40,058 nucleotides of DNA from a virus. The notes under the pieces were generated by a model that was not told where the DNA came from, made no database searches, and was given only the letters and a program-made list of their open reading frames with translations. How positions within the stretch are numbered: the first letter of the stretch is position 1; each line of letters opens with the position of its first letter. Made by a program: the position numbers and the translations under genes. This document shows, one piece after another, positions 1-8,877 of this stretch. Location: IMG/VR virus record IMGVR_UViG_3300043640_000107, positions 1 through 40,058 of that record; one strand, written 5' to 3'.

Positions 1-3
1 CCC

Positions 4-36
4 GAGTCGGGGCCGGCTTGTGACCGGCCCCGACTC
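4..36 (-). terminator. Hairpin terminator downstream of capsid gene
   Basis: A perfect 13-bp inverted repeat (4-16 with 24-36) encloses a 7-nt loop and starts 6 nt after the major capsid stop codon. No U-tract can be judged because the window ends here. GC-rich stems without a U-tract are common actinobacterial terminators. It probably separates head from tail transcription or tunes capsid mRNA stability. Confidence 0.7.
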
Positions 37-41
37 TCGGA

Positions 42-1001
42 TCAGGAGGCTGCGGTGGTGGCCTGCACGACGCCGAACGCGAACCGGGTCGAGCCGGTGG
101 CGTTGAGCCGGGTCACCGGGTTGGCGACCTGGTAGGCGAGCCGCATCACGACCCGCATCGCAACGGCGTCCTGCTGCATCAAGTTCAGGACAACCGCGCC
201 CGAAGCGTCGGAGATGACGCCCTGGTCGAAGATGTCGTACGTGATGTCCTGCCGGATACCGACGATGGCCTTGGTCCAGTCGCCGGCGATCAGCTCGGCA
301 TCGCTGCTCTTCCAGCCCTCGTTGGTGGCTTCGCTGAGCGGGTAGCCGTACAGCACCCCGCCCGGGCGGCCGGTCAGGTCCGGCTGGTAGATCGGCAGCT
401 TCTCCGACCCGGCGGAACGCAGAGCCACGAGGTTCCACTGGAACCCGGGACGCGACGCGAAACCGTTGATGGAGTAGCCATCCTGGGCGACCTTCTCGCC
501 CATCAGCGCAATGTTCTGCGCGATGTCGGTAGTACCGGCGCCCTTGATGACGTTGTTGCCGGCGTTGAGCGCACCGGTGTAGATGTCGATGCCCCACGTG
601 GTCGGCTTGGAGACACCGAACAGGCAGGCGCCGTCAATCAGCGCGCCGACGGCCTCGACGAGCCGCGGCCGGACCTGGTCCCAGATTGGAACCTGCGCGT
701 CGTCCAGGTATGCCTTCGGCACCGGGACGATCGTCGCGATCTCTTCGGCAACAAGGTCCAGGCCCTTCCAGTCCTGCGAAGAGGTCTGCTTCATGCCGGT
801 GTCGCCGCCCACGAAGTACGCGAGGGGCAGCACGTCGAGCACCGGCAGACGCTGGGTCTTGGTGCCCATGCTCATCTGCGCGGCCCGCGACAGCATCACG
901 GACTTCGACGGCAGTTCCTGGATGATCTGGTCCGACACCGGCTGCGGTACCAGCGGGTCATTGCTCGCGTCCCGAGAGATCGAGGCGTTGTATACGGGCA
1001 C
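42..1001 (-). CDS. Major capsid protein, HK97 fold
   Basis: This 319-aa protein is most likely the major capsid subunit. It has the size and layout of HK97 gp5/phage_capsid family members without the N-terminal delta domain. An N-arm (residues 1-45) is followed by the typical stretch rich in small residues, 'RLPVLDVLPLAYFVGGDTG', and by P-domain helices. It starts at GTG, with AAGGAG 8 nt upstream. It follows a scaffold gene directly, as expected in portal-MuF-scaffold-capsid order. The assignment rests on position and family resemblance; no active-site motif exists to confirm it. Confidence 0.85.
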   Translation of the reverse strand: MPVYNASISRDASNDPLVPQPVSDQIIQELPSKSVMLSRAAQMSMGTKTQRLPVLDVLPLAYFVGGDTGMKQTSSQDWKGLDLVAEEIATIVPVPKAYLDDAQVPIWDQVRPRLVEAVGALIDGACLFGVSKPTTWGIDIYTGALNAGNNVIKGAGTTDIAQNIALMGEKVAQDGYSINGFASRPGFQWNLVALRSAGSEKLPIYQPDLTGRPGGVLYGYPLSEATNEGWKSSDAELIAGDWTKAIVGIRQDITYDIFDQGVISDASGAVVLNLMQQDAVAMRVVMRLAYQVANPVTRLNATGSTRFAFGVVQATTAAS

Positions 1002-1076
1002 GGGGACTCCTTTCGGGCATGCAGCTGCCCCGGGCCCCGTGCGGGAGTTCCGGTTGCTGCGATCAGGTGGATGTGG

Positions 1077-1859
1077 CTAGCGGTTGCGCAGACGCTGGCG
1101 CAGCCACTCATTCGGGTCGTCGGCCTTACCTGCCGAGTCACCGGGTGCGGCACCTGGCCGCAGTGACTCCACCGGGCGGCGTGATGCCGGTGCGGTGGTT
1201 TGCGCCGTCGGCTCCTGGCCGGTCGACGCGAGCTTGTATTTGGTGGGGCTCTTCTCCACCGCTTCAGTGATTCGCTGCTCTAGGGCGGCCTTGAATTCGG
1301 CCGAGTTCGGGTCGGAGTCAACGAGGTCGTCGAGGGTGTCGATGAAAGCGCGACTGTCGAGCAGGCTGTCTACATCGGCACCGAGGCGGGATGCGACCCG
1401 GGTAACACCGAGTTCCACGCCGGCGCGCCAAGCGGCATTTTGATGCTGTTCGAGCTGTGCCATCAGGTCCGCCGGATTGGCCTGCTCTTCGTCCTGCACA
1501 AGGCCGAGGATCTTGCCGATCTTCTGCGCCATCTCCTGCTCGGCGGCCGTGCGCGCCTCGGCCGCCGCGGTCTCTTTGGCGCCGGTACGTGCCTTCGCTT
1601 CGCCAGCCCGCGCATCCTTGACGATCTTCGCGAGTTGCGGCGGGAGAGAATCGACCTTGCCGTCCCACTCCCACTCTGCCCACGGATCGGCCTGCTCCGT
1701 CTCGGATTCCACGGGCGCCGTGACCCCTGCAGACTGGAGTGCCTGTCGTACCTGCTGACGCGCCGACGGACGCGGCTGCTCGACGGCTTCCTGGGTGGCG
1801 CTTTCGGTGGCCTCTGTGGCCTCGGCAATTTCGCCGGCTACGGTGCTGCCTTCGGGCAT
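1077..1859 (-). CDS. Head scaffolding protein
   Basis: A 260-aa acidic protein rich in Ala, Glu and Gln, placed directly before the capsid gene. A long predicted helix with coiled-coil character runs through about residues 80-150. The C-terminus ends in a basic 'WLRQRLRNR' helix, the type of element scaffolds use to dock on capsid subunits. The start at 1859 is chosen because GGAG sits 7 nt upstream; in-frame starts further up (the open frame reaches 1916) lack an SD. The protein would direct procapsid assembly and then be lost. No protease gene is seen nearby. Confidence 0.75.
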   Translation of the reverse strand: MPEGSTVAGEIAEATEATESATQEAVEQPRPSARQQVRQALQSAGVTAPVESETEQADPWAEWEWDGKVDSLPPQLAKIVKDARAGEAKARTGAKETAAAEARTAAEQEMAQKIGKILGLVQDEEQANPADLMAQLEQHQNAAWRAGVELGVTRVASRLGADVDSLLDSRAFIDTLDDLVDSDPNSAEFKAALEQRITEAVEKSPTKYKLASTGQEPTAQTTAPASRRPVESLRPGAAPGDSAGKADDPNEWLRQRLRNR

Positions 1860-1910
1860 TGATGGCTCCATACGACGGACGGCGCGCGCCTGGCGTGCCG
1901 TCGCTGGGTA

Positions 1911-1938
1911 CAACAAAGGCCGGGCACCTGGCCCGGCC
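1911..1938 (-). terminator. Intrinsic terminator or attenuator inside head operon
   Basis: An 8-bp perfect stem (GGCCGGGC, 1918-1925, with GCCCGGCC, 1931-1938) has a 5-nt loop. On the minus strand it is followed by TTTGTTG (1917-1911). It lies between the 53-aa gene and the scaffold gene, so it would reduce read-through to scaffold and capsid, or end one unit before a second promoter. No clear promoter was found in the remaining 50 nt. Confidence 0.6.
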
Positions 1939-1955
1939 TCGCTGAATGGGTGTGG

Positions 1956-2117
1956 TTATTTGCCGCCGCGCATGATGTCGACGGCCTTCTTCTTGCGCTT
2001 CGCCCGCGTCGCATCGGCCCGGGCTTTCACCGGAGCGACGTGGTTGGTGATCCAGCCCGCGAGCTCCTTGGAGCCAACCTTGGCGGCGAGCGCGTCGAAC
2101 TTGCCAGACATAGCCAT
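1956..2117 (-). CDS. Small basic head-module protein, 53 aa
   Basis: A 53-aa protein, acidic/neutral at the N-terminus and strongly basic at 37-44 (RAKRKKK). The start ATG overlaps the TGA of the preceding large gene (TGATG), and AGAGG lies just upstream, so it is translationally coupled. Third positions are nearly all G or C, which supports coding. It sits between the unknown 540-aa protein and the scaffold. The family is not recognised; a small head accessory or scaffold-associated protein is possible. Confidence 0.65.
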   Translation of the reverse strand: MAMSGKFDALAAKVGSKELAGWITNHVAPVKARADATRAKRKKKAVDIMRGGK

Positions 2118-3739
2118 CACCTCTTCATCCGGTCAGCAGCCCTACCGGGTGGCTTGGCTGGTATGACCGCGGCGCGTTGGACTACGGCGTCCGCGAGCCT
2201 GCGGAGGATCCGAACATCGGCCTTGTTGGTGTTGATCTCCGGCGTGTCCTCGCCGCGCAACTCCTGCCGAGACAACTCGTGCGAGTTGGCCCGCTCGCGC
2301 AGGAAGGCAGCAACGGATGATGGCGAAGCGCCGCCGCGAAGCATCGTCTGCGCCCGCTCGATCGTCGTCGAAACGCCCGAGTCCGTGGGCGAGTCGATGC
2401 CCGCAGCTGTGCGGATGCGCGACAAGTCCGGGGAAGTGGCACCGGCGCTAGGTGCGACCGTTGGCTTCGATGGTTCCGGGCCCTTCGCAGGTCTGAAGCT
2501 CGAAGCGATGCTGATTAGGTGCCTGTCTTGGTTGCCGATATTGACGGCGGCTGCGCGATGCTCGGGCGTCAATGCCTTCCGATTGGACTCCGGCACAACA
2601 TTCACGCCCGGCTGGCGGTTCAGCATGCGCAGTCCTTGGTCAAGTTCCGCGCGCGGCACATCTTTCAGTGCGGGATCGGCGCGCAGCTTGTCCAGCATCA
2701 GCCATCCACTCGACGTTTTGTTCCGGAGATATGCCTGGTGAATACGCTCGTCGAGGCTTCCCTGCTGGCTGGGCGACACGGCCGTACTTTTCGCAGCCGG
2801 CAGTGCGGTCCGGCTCTTCTGCTCGGCGAGCAGTGCACCCCGTACCTTCTGGTACGCGTCGTAGTTCCGGGCCTGCTCGGCGCCGGAGAGGTTGTCGGAC
2901 CGCTTGATAGCGGCGGCAAGCTCCGCGTCGGACATCCGGCCGATCGCGGGTTTCAGGTCCTGCTTCGCCTTGGCCTGATCGAGCAGCTGCCGATCGGCCT
3001 GCACCTGCCCGGCTTTCGCCTGCATCCGTGGACTGAGGTCCGAGGTTGACTTGAGCGGCATCGCCACCGTCACTGGCTTTCGTGCCGCCGCGAACTTCGA
3101 CGCGGCCGGCCCGGCGCCGGGTGCCGGCCGACCCGAGCCAACGCGGGTGATGGCGTCGGAGTCGAGACGTCGCCCAACGGCCTGCTCGACGGCCTCGCGC
3201 TGAAGCTTTTCCTTCGAATCGCCGCGCCGGCCCGTGGTGCTGCCGAGCTTCCCGAGCACGTCGAGCAGGTCTTCTTTGCTGGCACCGGACAGGTAGGCGT
3301 TCGCGGCCTCGCGGCTGGTTGTTGCCTTGAGTTTGTCGGCGTCGAACTTGCCGGACGCCTTCGGCGTTGTCGCTGACCGGGCCGCGGTAGCCGGCGGGGC
3401 CGATGGTGTGTCCTTCGCCGCCGGACCCGGCTTGGCCTTTCGCGATTCACGCTGCGCACCGATCGCCTCGTGCAGCTTTGCCAGATCCGCATCGGACATG
3501 GTCGCGGCGTGCGCAAGGATCGACTCGTGAGTGTGCGGTGTGGGCTTCGCCGATGCGCGCGACTCCGCCGGCTCCGACTTCGCAGAGGTCGAGCCCTTCG
3601 ACTTGGAGCCGCCGGAAAACTTGCCGACTGCGCCTTCAACCTTGCCGGCCAGCTTCGACGCGGCGCCGCCGCCGATGGGCGAACCGATCGGCTTGCCGTA
3701 GCGTTTCGCGCCAGCTTCGGTGCGTACGTACCGGGCCAC
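2117..3739 (-). CDS. Large Ala/Lys/Ser-rich head-module protein of unknown function
   Basis: A 540-aa protein starting at GTG with GGAGG upstream, 2 nt after the MuF gene. The first 25 residues (RYVRTEAGAKRYGKPIGSPI) form a conserved-looking basic start. Long disordered linkers follow. Two related helical segments begin MSDADLAKL (about 81) and MSDAELAAA (about 269). A compact, winged-helix-like region spans about 330-410 and contains NIGNQDRHLISI. Similar proteins sit beside MuF genes in actinophages, but no function is established. A virion-carried or internal protein is a reasonable inference. It does not look like a capsid protease: no Ser/His/Asp catalytic pattern was found. Confidence 0.8.
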   Translation of the reverse strand: MARYVRTEAGAKRYGKPIGSPIGGGAASKLAGKVEGAVGKFSGGSKSKGSTSAKSEPAESRASAKPTPHTHESILAHAATMSDADLAKLHEAIGAQRESRKAKPGPAAKDTPSAPPATAARSATTPKASGKFDADKLKATTSREAANAYLSGASKEDLLDVLGKLGSTTGRRGDSKEKLQREAVEQAVGRRLDSDAITRVGSGRPAPGAGPAASKFAAARKPVTVAMPLKSTSDLSPRMQAKAGQVQADRQLLDQAKAKQDLKPAIGRMSDAELAAAIKRSDNLSGAEQARNYDAYQKVRGALLAEQKSRTALPAAKSTAVSPSQQGSLDERIHQAYLRNKTSSGWLMLDKLRADPALKDVPRAELDQGLRMLNRQPGVNVVPESNRKALTPEHRAAAVNIGNQDRHLISIASSFRPAKGPEPSKPTVAPSAGATSPDLSRIRTAAGIDSPTDSGVSTTIERAQTMLRGGASPSSVAAFLRERANSHELSRQELRGEDTPEINTNKADVRILRRLADAVVQRAAVIPAKPPGRAADRMKR

Positions 3740-3741
3740 CG

Positions 3742-4590
3742 CTACCTCCGCTTCCGGTCAGATCGCCCATGCTTGGCTTCCCAGTACGACCGCCACGCCT
3801 TCACCTTGTCCGGACCCTTTTTGTCCCCGGTGACCTTGTCCCACTGGGCTTCGAGGTCGAAGGCTTCCTGCGGGTCGTCCTGATGCTCGTAGAGCGGCTC
3901 GGCGGCGCACTTGTCTTTGTCGTGGTATTCCGTGCCGCCGGCCTTTTTGTCACCCGCGGACTTCGCCGATTTGTAGACGGATCCACGGCTGAGCAGCATC
4001 GCGCAGAAATAGCAGGGCGGATGGTCTGCCGCAGGATCATGGACTCGACGAAAGCCGACGATGTCCGTGTTGTGCTCAACGGTGTTGTGGACCGTGTCGC
4101 GAGCCCCGTTCGATGCGATGCGCTGGGCGGCACCAAGCATCCGGACCTGCATCACCTTTGTGGCCTGCACCTCGCTGGCACCGTTGCCCCGGGCTGTTTT
4201 CCAGGCGACCGGGCCGGTAATCCGCAGCGCCGTCTCCGCCGCTGTCGGACTCCAAGTTGCGGGGACAATCTGGATCGACTTGGCTCCGACCGGCGCCTTC
4301 GGCGTGGCCCGACCTACGGTCCTGACGGTTGCCGAGCCCTTGGCAACTACGTGCGCAACGCCGGACGCTGTTGCGTGGTCTGCGATGTAGCGCATGCCGA
4401 GGTCACGGGCGTTGAGCCAGCCGTGCTCCACCTGCGACTGCACCTGCGGTCCGACGGTCTTCCACCACCGGTCTAGGTCGGCGGTGTCGACGTGTCCGAG
4501 AAGTGCGAGCACCGTCTTCATCACCCGGGCGGCAAGGGTTTGCAGGTCGGCCTGGTACGTGGCGGTGATCTGCTCAGGCTGCCGTGCCAC
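3742..4590 (-). CDS. MuF-like minor head protein
   Basis: This 282-aa protein resembles the SPP1 gp7/MuF family of minor capsid proteins that bind the portal inside the head. The N-terminal two-thirds is helical. Towards the C-terminus lies the signature HPPCYFCAMLLSRG, followed by an HDKDKC segment, the usual Cys/His cluster of actinophage MuF proteins. It overlaps the portal gene by 17 nt, as expected for this pair. No C-terminal toxin domain is fused; the gene ends in a basic tail. Confidence 0.85.
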   Translation of the reverse strand: MARQPEQITATYQADLQTLAARVMKTVLALLGHVDTADLDRWWKTVGPQVQSQVEHGWLNARDLGMRYIADHATASGVAHVVAKGSATVRTVGRATPKAPVGAKSIQIVPATWSPTAAETALRITGPVAWKTARGNGASEVQATKVMQVRMLGAAQRIASNGARDTVHNTVEHNTDIVGFRRVHDPAADHPPCYFCAMLLSRGSVYKSAKSAGDKKAGGTEYHDKDKCAAEPLYEHQDDPQEAFDLEAQWDKVTGDKKGPDKVKAWRSYWEAKHGRSDRKRR

Positions 4591-6046
4591 CGGAGCCCGT
4601 ACCGATCAAGGTCGATGCTTCCTGCTCTGTGGCACCTGCGCCGATCAGGTTCGCAGCCTGCCGCTCCAACTCGGCGTTGAGCTGCGCGATCGGGTCAGTG
4701 GCGCTCGCCAAGCTCGCCTTCCAACGCTGGACATCCTGCTGCGAAACGCCGGGGATCCGCTCCCACAACTCCTGCGCCGGAACGCCCAGCATCTGGCTGA
4801 GCTTGCCCAACGCATCGACCGTCGCCGCCAGTGCGCGGGTGGAGGTGTCGCGCCAGACAACCTGGCTGGAAAGGTCGTTCCAACCCTTCTTGTCGCCAGC
4901 GGCGAGGGACGCCAGGCGCAAGGTCTGCTCGTGGCTTTCGCCGAACGTGCTCTTCCGCTCGTCGGACTTTCGGTCCAATCCGTCCCGGGCCGCGGCGAGC
5001 GATTCCGCCGAGAGGTTCGCGATGGTGCCGAGTAGGTAGTACGGGGGAGTCTGCGAGATCGTCGCCATCGACCGGATCGACTCTTCGCGCGACTTGAGGT
5101 AGCCCGAAAGGTCCGTCTGGCCGAACTCGCCAAACTTGGTGTCGGCTTCCTCGGCGACCATCAGGCGGTCGACGCCGGTGTTGAATGGTGCCCGCGGCCG
5201 GCCCTGCTCGTCCTCCGGGACCATGCCTGCGATCCACCGCTGGCGGAACGCCGCGTACTGCTGGGCCATGAGCAGCCCGAACGTGGTGGAGTTGATCTGG
5301 TCTTGGATAGCGATCAGCGGCTCGACTTCACCGGCTACCGCTTCGTCTTCATCGAGGTCAGCTTCGTTGTGGTAGCCGACCACCGGACAGACGCCGAGGT
5401 CATGCGCCTCAATCCCTTGCCACGTAATGGTCTTGCGCTCAGTAGCGACGAATGAGTAGACCGAGGTGTCGTCGAAGAGGCGCACGAGTTGGCGAGTGGC
5501 GAGCTTGCCACCTACACCCTTGACCTGCTGCTTCGTGCATTCGATGGCATAGATCGGCCACTCGTCGTTGATCGGGTCGGCGTAGTAGGCGGTCAACCTT
5601 CGCGGCGACATCGGGGTGATGACCGGCATTTTCGTGGGCTGACTATCGCCCTCACCGGCGAGCACGCCCGGCAACACCAACGTGTAGCTGATGCCGTATT
5701 TCAGCGCGGCACGGTGAATCCCGTGCTGCCGGCCGTCCATCCGGTTGGCCTGCCAGATGTTCCAGGCCGGGGCATTGTCGTCGGTCTTTTCGGGGCGGAA
5801 GCCATCGACGTAGAGATTCTGGGCAACCGTGTTGATGACGAGTCCAAGCATGTTGACCACGGACCGGGACCGCAGCCAGTGGTATTCGTTGGACGCTCCC
5901 CGTGGCGCGTAGACCTTGTCCTGGTCTCCGCGCACATACCGGGCGATCCGGCCAAGCCGGCGCTGCTCCGGCTCCCGCAGTTCCAGCAGGGTACGGACGG
6001 TGGTTGTGGCTTCGTCGATACTGAGCGGCTCAGCCACAGTCACCAC
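4574..6046 (-). CDS. Portal protein, SPP1 gp6-like
   Basis: This 490-aa protein has the size and gene position of the dodecameric portal through which DNA enters the capsid. Features consistent with the gp6-like portal family are an N-terminal helical wing with 'WLRSRSVVNMLGLVINTVAQN', a central 'EPLIAIQDQINSTTFGLLMA' helix, and 'ISQTPPYYLLG' followed by 'LSAESLAAARDGLDRK' near the clip/stem. It starts 7 nt after the terminase stop codon. Confidence 0.92.
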   Translation of the reverse strand: MVTVAEPLSIDEATTTVRTLLELREPEQRRLGRIARYVRGDQDKVYAPRGASNEYHWLRSRSVVNMLGLVINTVAQNLYVDGFRPEKTDDNAPAWNIWQANRMDGRQHGIHRAALKYGISYTLVLPGVLAGEGDSQPTKMPVITPMSPRRLTAYYADPINDEWPIYAIECTKQQVKGVGGKLATRQLVRLFDDTSVYSFVATERKTITWQGIEAHDLGVCPVVGYHNEADLDEDEAVAGEVEPLIAIQDQINSTTFGLLMAQQYAAFRQRWIAGMVPEDEQGRPRAPFNTGVDRLMVAEEADTKFGEFGQTDLSGYLKSREESIRSMATISQTPPYYLLGTIANLSAESLAAARDGLDRKSDERKSTFGESHEQTLRLASLAAGDKKGWNDLSSQVVWRDTSTRALAATVDALGKLSQMLGVPAQELWERIPGVSQQDVQRWKASLASATDPIAQLNAELERQAANLIGAGATEQEASTLIGTGSGGTAA

Positions 6047-6053
6047 CCTCTAT

Positions 6054-7826
6054 CTACGCGAATCCATGGACACGGCCGCTGCGCGGGCGCTCCTTCTTCT
6101 CTTTCTCGTGCTGCTCAGCGGCGGCGTTGAGCACAAGCCGCCGGAGCATCCGAGCGCCGACCGCACAAACCGCAAGGTCCACTTTTCGGGCGGATTCTCG
6201 GTGGCCCTTCCACAGCGACACCCCGAACTTGTTCGGGTACCGCCGGGCGTTCTTGAGGTGTTGCTTCAGCACCGGGTGGCCATCGTGGGTGACACTCAGA
6301 ACACCGACATCGCTGACGAACTGCATCGCGGCCTCGGTGAACGCCTTCGTGCGGTCCGTGGACGCCATGTCCCACATGACTGAGTGCCGGTTGTCGCCAG
6401 CACGCACCGCCCACACCCGTAGCCGAGCGGAGAAGCGTCGGTGCCAGTCGTCGATCAGGCCGTCCCAGAACCGGGTTTCGTCCTGGTCGTCCTTCATGTG
6501 GCCGGGATCCGCGAAGAACCCGACCACTGCGTAGTCCTCGAACGTGTCATCAACGCATGCGTCAACGACCGAGCGGGGAACAATCCATTCTTTCCCGCGC
6601 TCGCCGGGTGGTTTCTGCCAGACGCCCAGGACGAAGATGTACCCGTCGGACATCCGGCAGCCAACCAAGCCAGTCGCATCGTCTGACTTGCTGCCGTCGA
6701 AGAACAGCACAACTTCGTCGGTGGGTAGCACGTCGAGCGGCTGTTTGACCGTGGTCGCTTCGATCGCCTCGGGCGCCAACCAGGCGTCTTCGGCCGCGAC
6801 GATTTGGTTGAACCAGAACCGGCGTGACCTGCTCGGTGGGTTCTTCGGGTTGAGGATTGACCGGACGAGTCGGGCCACGTTGAGCCAAGTCGAGTCCCCG
6901 CGGATCGACTCGATGATTGCCGGCGCCGCGGCCTCGGTCAGCGGCGCCTCGGGCGGGGCCTCCAGCGAGTCGTACATGATTCGCGGTGGTGTCGAGGTGC
7001 CGGCGACGATCGTCTCGTACGCCTCGCGCTCTTGCTGGGCCACCGATTCCTCGGATGGCTCGTAGGCGTTGGTGATGGAGATGTGCCGGGACGGGAGGTC
7101 CGACGGCGCCTTCTCCGCATTGCGGCCGATGACGTTGGCCATCTCGTGGCCCTCGTTCGAGGACAACCAGTGGTGCGTCTCGTTTTTGATGGTCAGCGTT
7201 GGGCGACCACCTTCGAGCGCCCGCGGTGAGCTGGTAACCGCCTCTATGACCTGCGCACCGTGATGCGCGTAGATGATTTCCTTGCCAAGGTCGATCTGGT
7301 ACTTCTCGATCGCCTCGGCGGTGAAGAGGTTCGGGAACAGCCGCATCGTATTGCGGTTCTGGTCCTTGCTCACCGCCGCAACCTGGACCCACGCCTCGGG
7401 GTGGGCGATGGCGATCGGGTCGCCCTTCGCGTACCGGTACACCTCGCGGCCGTACCGAATCTCGCCGGCCTTGTTCGCGAACCCGGTCAGTCGGGTCGGG
7501 CCGACCAGTTCACCCGCCGACCATGTAGCTGCGAGCGGATCCTTACCCCAGCCTTTGAGTCTCTGTACAACGCCTTCGTCGTAGAGGAACTCGCCCTGCT
7601 CGTCGATGGCCATCCACCACAGCGTCAGCCGGGCCTGCTCCGCCGTGTAGCGCCACGGCTTGCCGTTGGCGTGCTTCAGGAAGCCAGCGGTCCAGGACAG
7701 GAACTGCCAGCCGAGCGTGCGGTTCGGGAGGATGAACTTCCCGTCCTCGCCGCGCTGCCACGTCGGGCCAATTTTGACCGGCTCGTAGAGGCGCGGCTCA
7801 GCCGCCGATGCTGGCGCGGTACTCAT
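6054..7826 (-). CDS. Terminase large subunit
   Basis: A 590-aa packaging ATPase/nuclease. The Walker-A-like loop LKGWGKDP lies at residues 90-97, with Asp in place of the usual Ser/Thr, as in many actinophage terminases. A TIKNETHHW segment fits the Walker B/catalytic Glu region. The nuclease domain starts near residue 375 with VVLFFDGSKSDDATG, which holds the first metal-binding Asp. It would translocate DNA into procapsids and cut concatemers together with TerS and probably the nearby HNH protein. It overlaps TerS by 29 nt. Confidence 0.95.
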   Translation of the reverse strand: MSTAPASAAEPRLYEPVKIGPTWQRGEDGKFILPNRTLGWQFLSWTAGFLKHANGKPWRYTAEQARLTLWWMAIDEQGEFLYDEGVVQRLKGWGKDPLAATWSAGELVGPTRLTGFANKAGEIRYGREVYRYAKGDPIAIAHPEAWVQVAAVSKDQNRNTMRLFPNLFTAEAIEKYQIDLGKEIIYAHHGAQVIEAVTSSPRALEGGRPTLTIKNETHHWLSSNEGHEMANVIGRNAEKAPSDLPSRHISITNAYEPSEESVAQQEREAYETIVAGTSTPPRIMYDSLEAPPEAPLTEAAAPAIIESIRGDSTWLNVARLVRSILNPKNPPSRSRRFWFNQIVAAEDAWLAPEAIEATTVKQPLDVLPTDEVVLFFDGSKSDDATGLVGCRMSDGYIFVLGVWQKPPGERGKEWIVPRSVVDACVDDTFEDYAVVGFFADPGHMKDDQDETRFWDGLIDDWHRRFSARLRVWAVRAGDNRHSVMWDMASTDRTKAFTEAAMQFVSDVGVLSVTHDGHPVLKQHLKNARRYPNKFGVSLWKGHRESARKVDLAVCAVGARMLRRLVLNAAAEQHEKEKKERPRSGRVHGFA

Positions 7827-8253
7827 CCAACGCCGTCACGGTCGCGTCCTGGGTGTCCTCGGGCTTGCCGCGGTTGATTTCCATCCGCACTCGACGCCGG
7901 GCACCTTCAGTCGTCAACAGCTCGCCCATCGCGGACCACACTGCGGCGAACAGCATCGCCGACGGCTTGTCTCCGTTGAGCGCCCGACCTAGCTCGTGAG
8001 CCACCACCCGGGCGGCCTGCCAGTCCGACGGCTCGTAGAACTGCGCCTGCCCGGAATCGGCGAGGGACGCGTACCACTGCTCGGCAATCAGGTTGGTGGA
8101 GAAGCCCAACGGCGGGGCCTCGATCTTCACGGCCGGCGCAGAGTCCGGCTCTGCTGCAGGCGGCTCGGGCAGCGAGACGACTGTCGTCGGTTCGGTCTTG
8201 TTACGACGGCGACGCTCCGCCGCGCGCTTCGGGATCGGGCCACTAACGCCCAT
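7798..8253 (-). CDS. Terminase small subunit
   Basis: A 151-aa protein directly before the large subunit. The N-terminus MGVSGPIPK followed by AERRRRNK is typical of actinophage small terminases. A Pro/Ala linker and a C-terminal helical oligomerisation region with 'WYASLADSGQAQFYEPSDW' follow. The start at 8253 is set by AGGAGG 6 nt upstream; an upstream in-frame start (8280) would lie beyond the SD. It recognises the packaging site and activates the large subunit. Confidence 0.9.
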   Translation of the reverse strand: MGVSGPIPKRAAERRRRNKTEPTTVVSLPEPPAAEPDSAPAVKIEAPPLGFSTNLIAEQWYASLADSGQAQFYEPSDWQAARVVAHELGRALNGDKPSAMLFAAVWSAMGELLTTEGARRRVRMEINRGKPEDTQDATVTALDEYRASIGG

Positions 8254-8469
8254 GGAGACCTCCTGGGTCAGAACTCGCAAGCCTCCTGGGCCTACGTCGA
8301 ACGCCGTCAGTGCGGCGCATCCGGGCAGCCTCCTGGGCTGCTGGCGCGCCTAACTGGCGGAGAGTTACTAGATGTGGACCCCAGTCGACCTTTGGACCCG
8401 TACGGGACCTCTGGTGCTATCCGTACCCGGGCGCCGCTGGAATCGGACATAGGGGTCATCCCCCAGGGG
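8254..8469. other. Noncoding gap before TerS: repeats, candidate packaging or regulatory site
   Basis: This stretch is less G/C-biased than its neighbours and has no frame with actinobacterial codon use. It contains three copies of CCTCCTGGG (about 8260, 8282 and 8331; minus strand CCCAGGAGG). It also holds the palindrome CCCGTACGGG (8397-8406) and a direct repeat AGGGGTCA (8451-8458 and 8465-8472). The position between the HNH and TerS genes is where cos sites are found in many HNH-encoding phages. A 25-codon frame follows one SD-like copy but is not convincing. Confidence 0.4.
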
Positions 8470-8877
8470 TCACGCTGTGTCACTCCGACGTTGGTCGGTC
8501 CGCGTTTCCCATGGATGTCGTTCGGGTGGTCTGAGTCGTCCCGGTCGTGCCGCTCGGGCTACTACCGCGGCAGTGCTTGCCTGCCTTGCCGTCCTGCCGC
8601 GGTGGTGGCCGCCGCACAGGGAGCGCAGTACCTCGGGCCGGTGGTCGTCAGGGTCGCCTGTGTGGTCTACGTCTGTGGCCTTGGTGGTGCACCGTGCCGG
8701 GTGGTCGGCTGCCCCTGGCATGAGCGGGTGGCCGCCATCCGGCAGTGTGGCTATCCACGTACAGCGGTGCCCATCCCTGTCCAGGATGTCTAGGCGGATG
8801 GCTTTCCAGCCGACTGGTAGCCGTACTGTGCGCCGAGAGGTGGGGTCGGGTGCCCAGTGGCCGTCAGTGGTGGGCAT
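8470..8877 (-). CDS. HNH endonuclease (packaging-associated)
   Basis: A 135-aa protein with a compact HNH fold: Cys in RDGHRCTW, a second Cys about 28 residues on, the core 'ATDVDHTGDPDDHRPEVLRS', then LCGGHHRGRT. DHT and the later GGHH supply the catalytic and metal-binding His residues. Such single-domain HNH proteins next to terminase are required for cos cleavage in HK97-like phages, so a packaging role is more likely than homing. The start at 8877 overlaps the FkbM gene by 14 nt; its SD is weak. Confidence 0.88.
   Translation of the reverse strand: MPTTDGHWAPDPTSRRTVRLPVGWKAIRLDILDRDGHRCTWIATLPDGGHPLMPGAADHPARCTTKATDVDHTGDPDDHRPEVLRSLCGGHHRGRTARQASTAAVVARAARPGRLRPPERHPWETRTDQRRSDTA

Noticed and set aside
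3403-4476. Long open frame on the plus strand (also 8477-9817, 10520-11545, 15328-16434, 27058-28272, 32655-33830, 34658-35905)
   Set aside because: These lie opposite well-supported minus-strand genes and have low-complexity Arg/Pro/Ala composition, as expected for antisense frames in high-GC DNA.
8254-8337. A 25-aa leader ORF before TerS
   Set aside because: It has an SD-like sequence, but composition is not coding-like; TerS has its own strong SD, so coupling is not needed.
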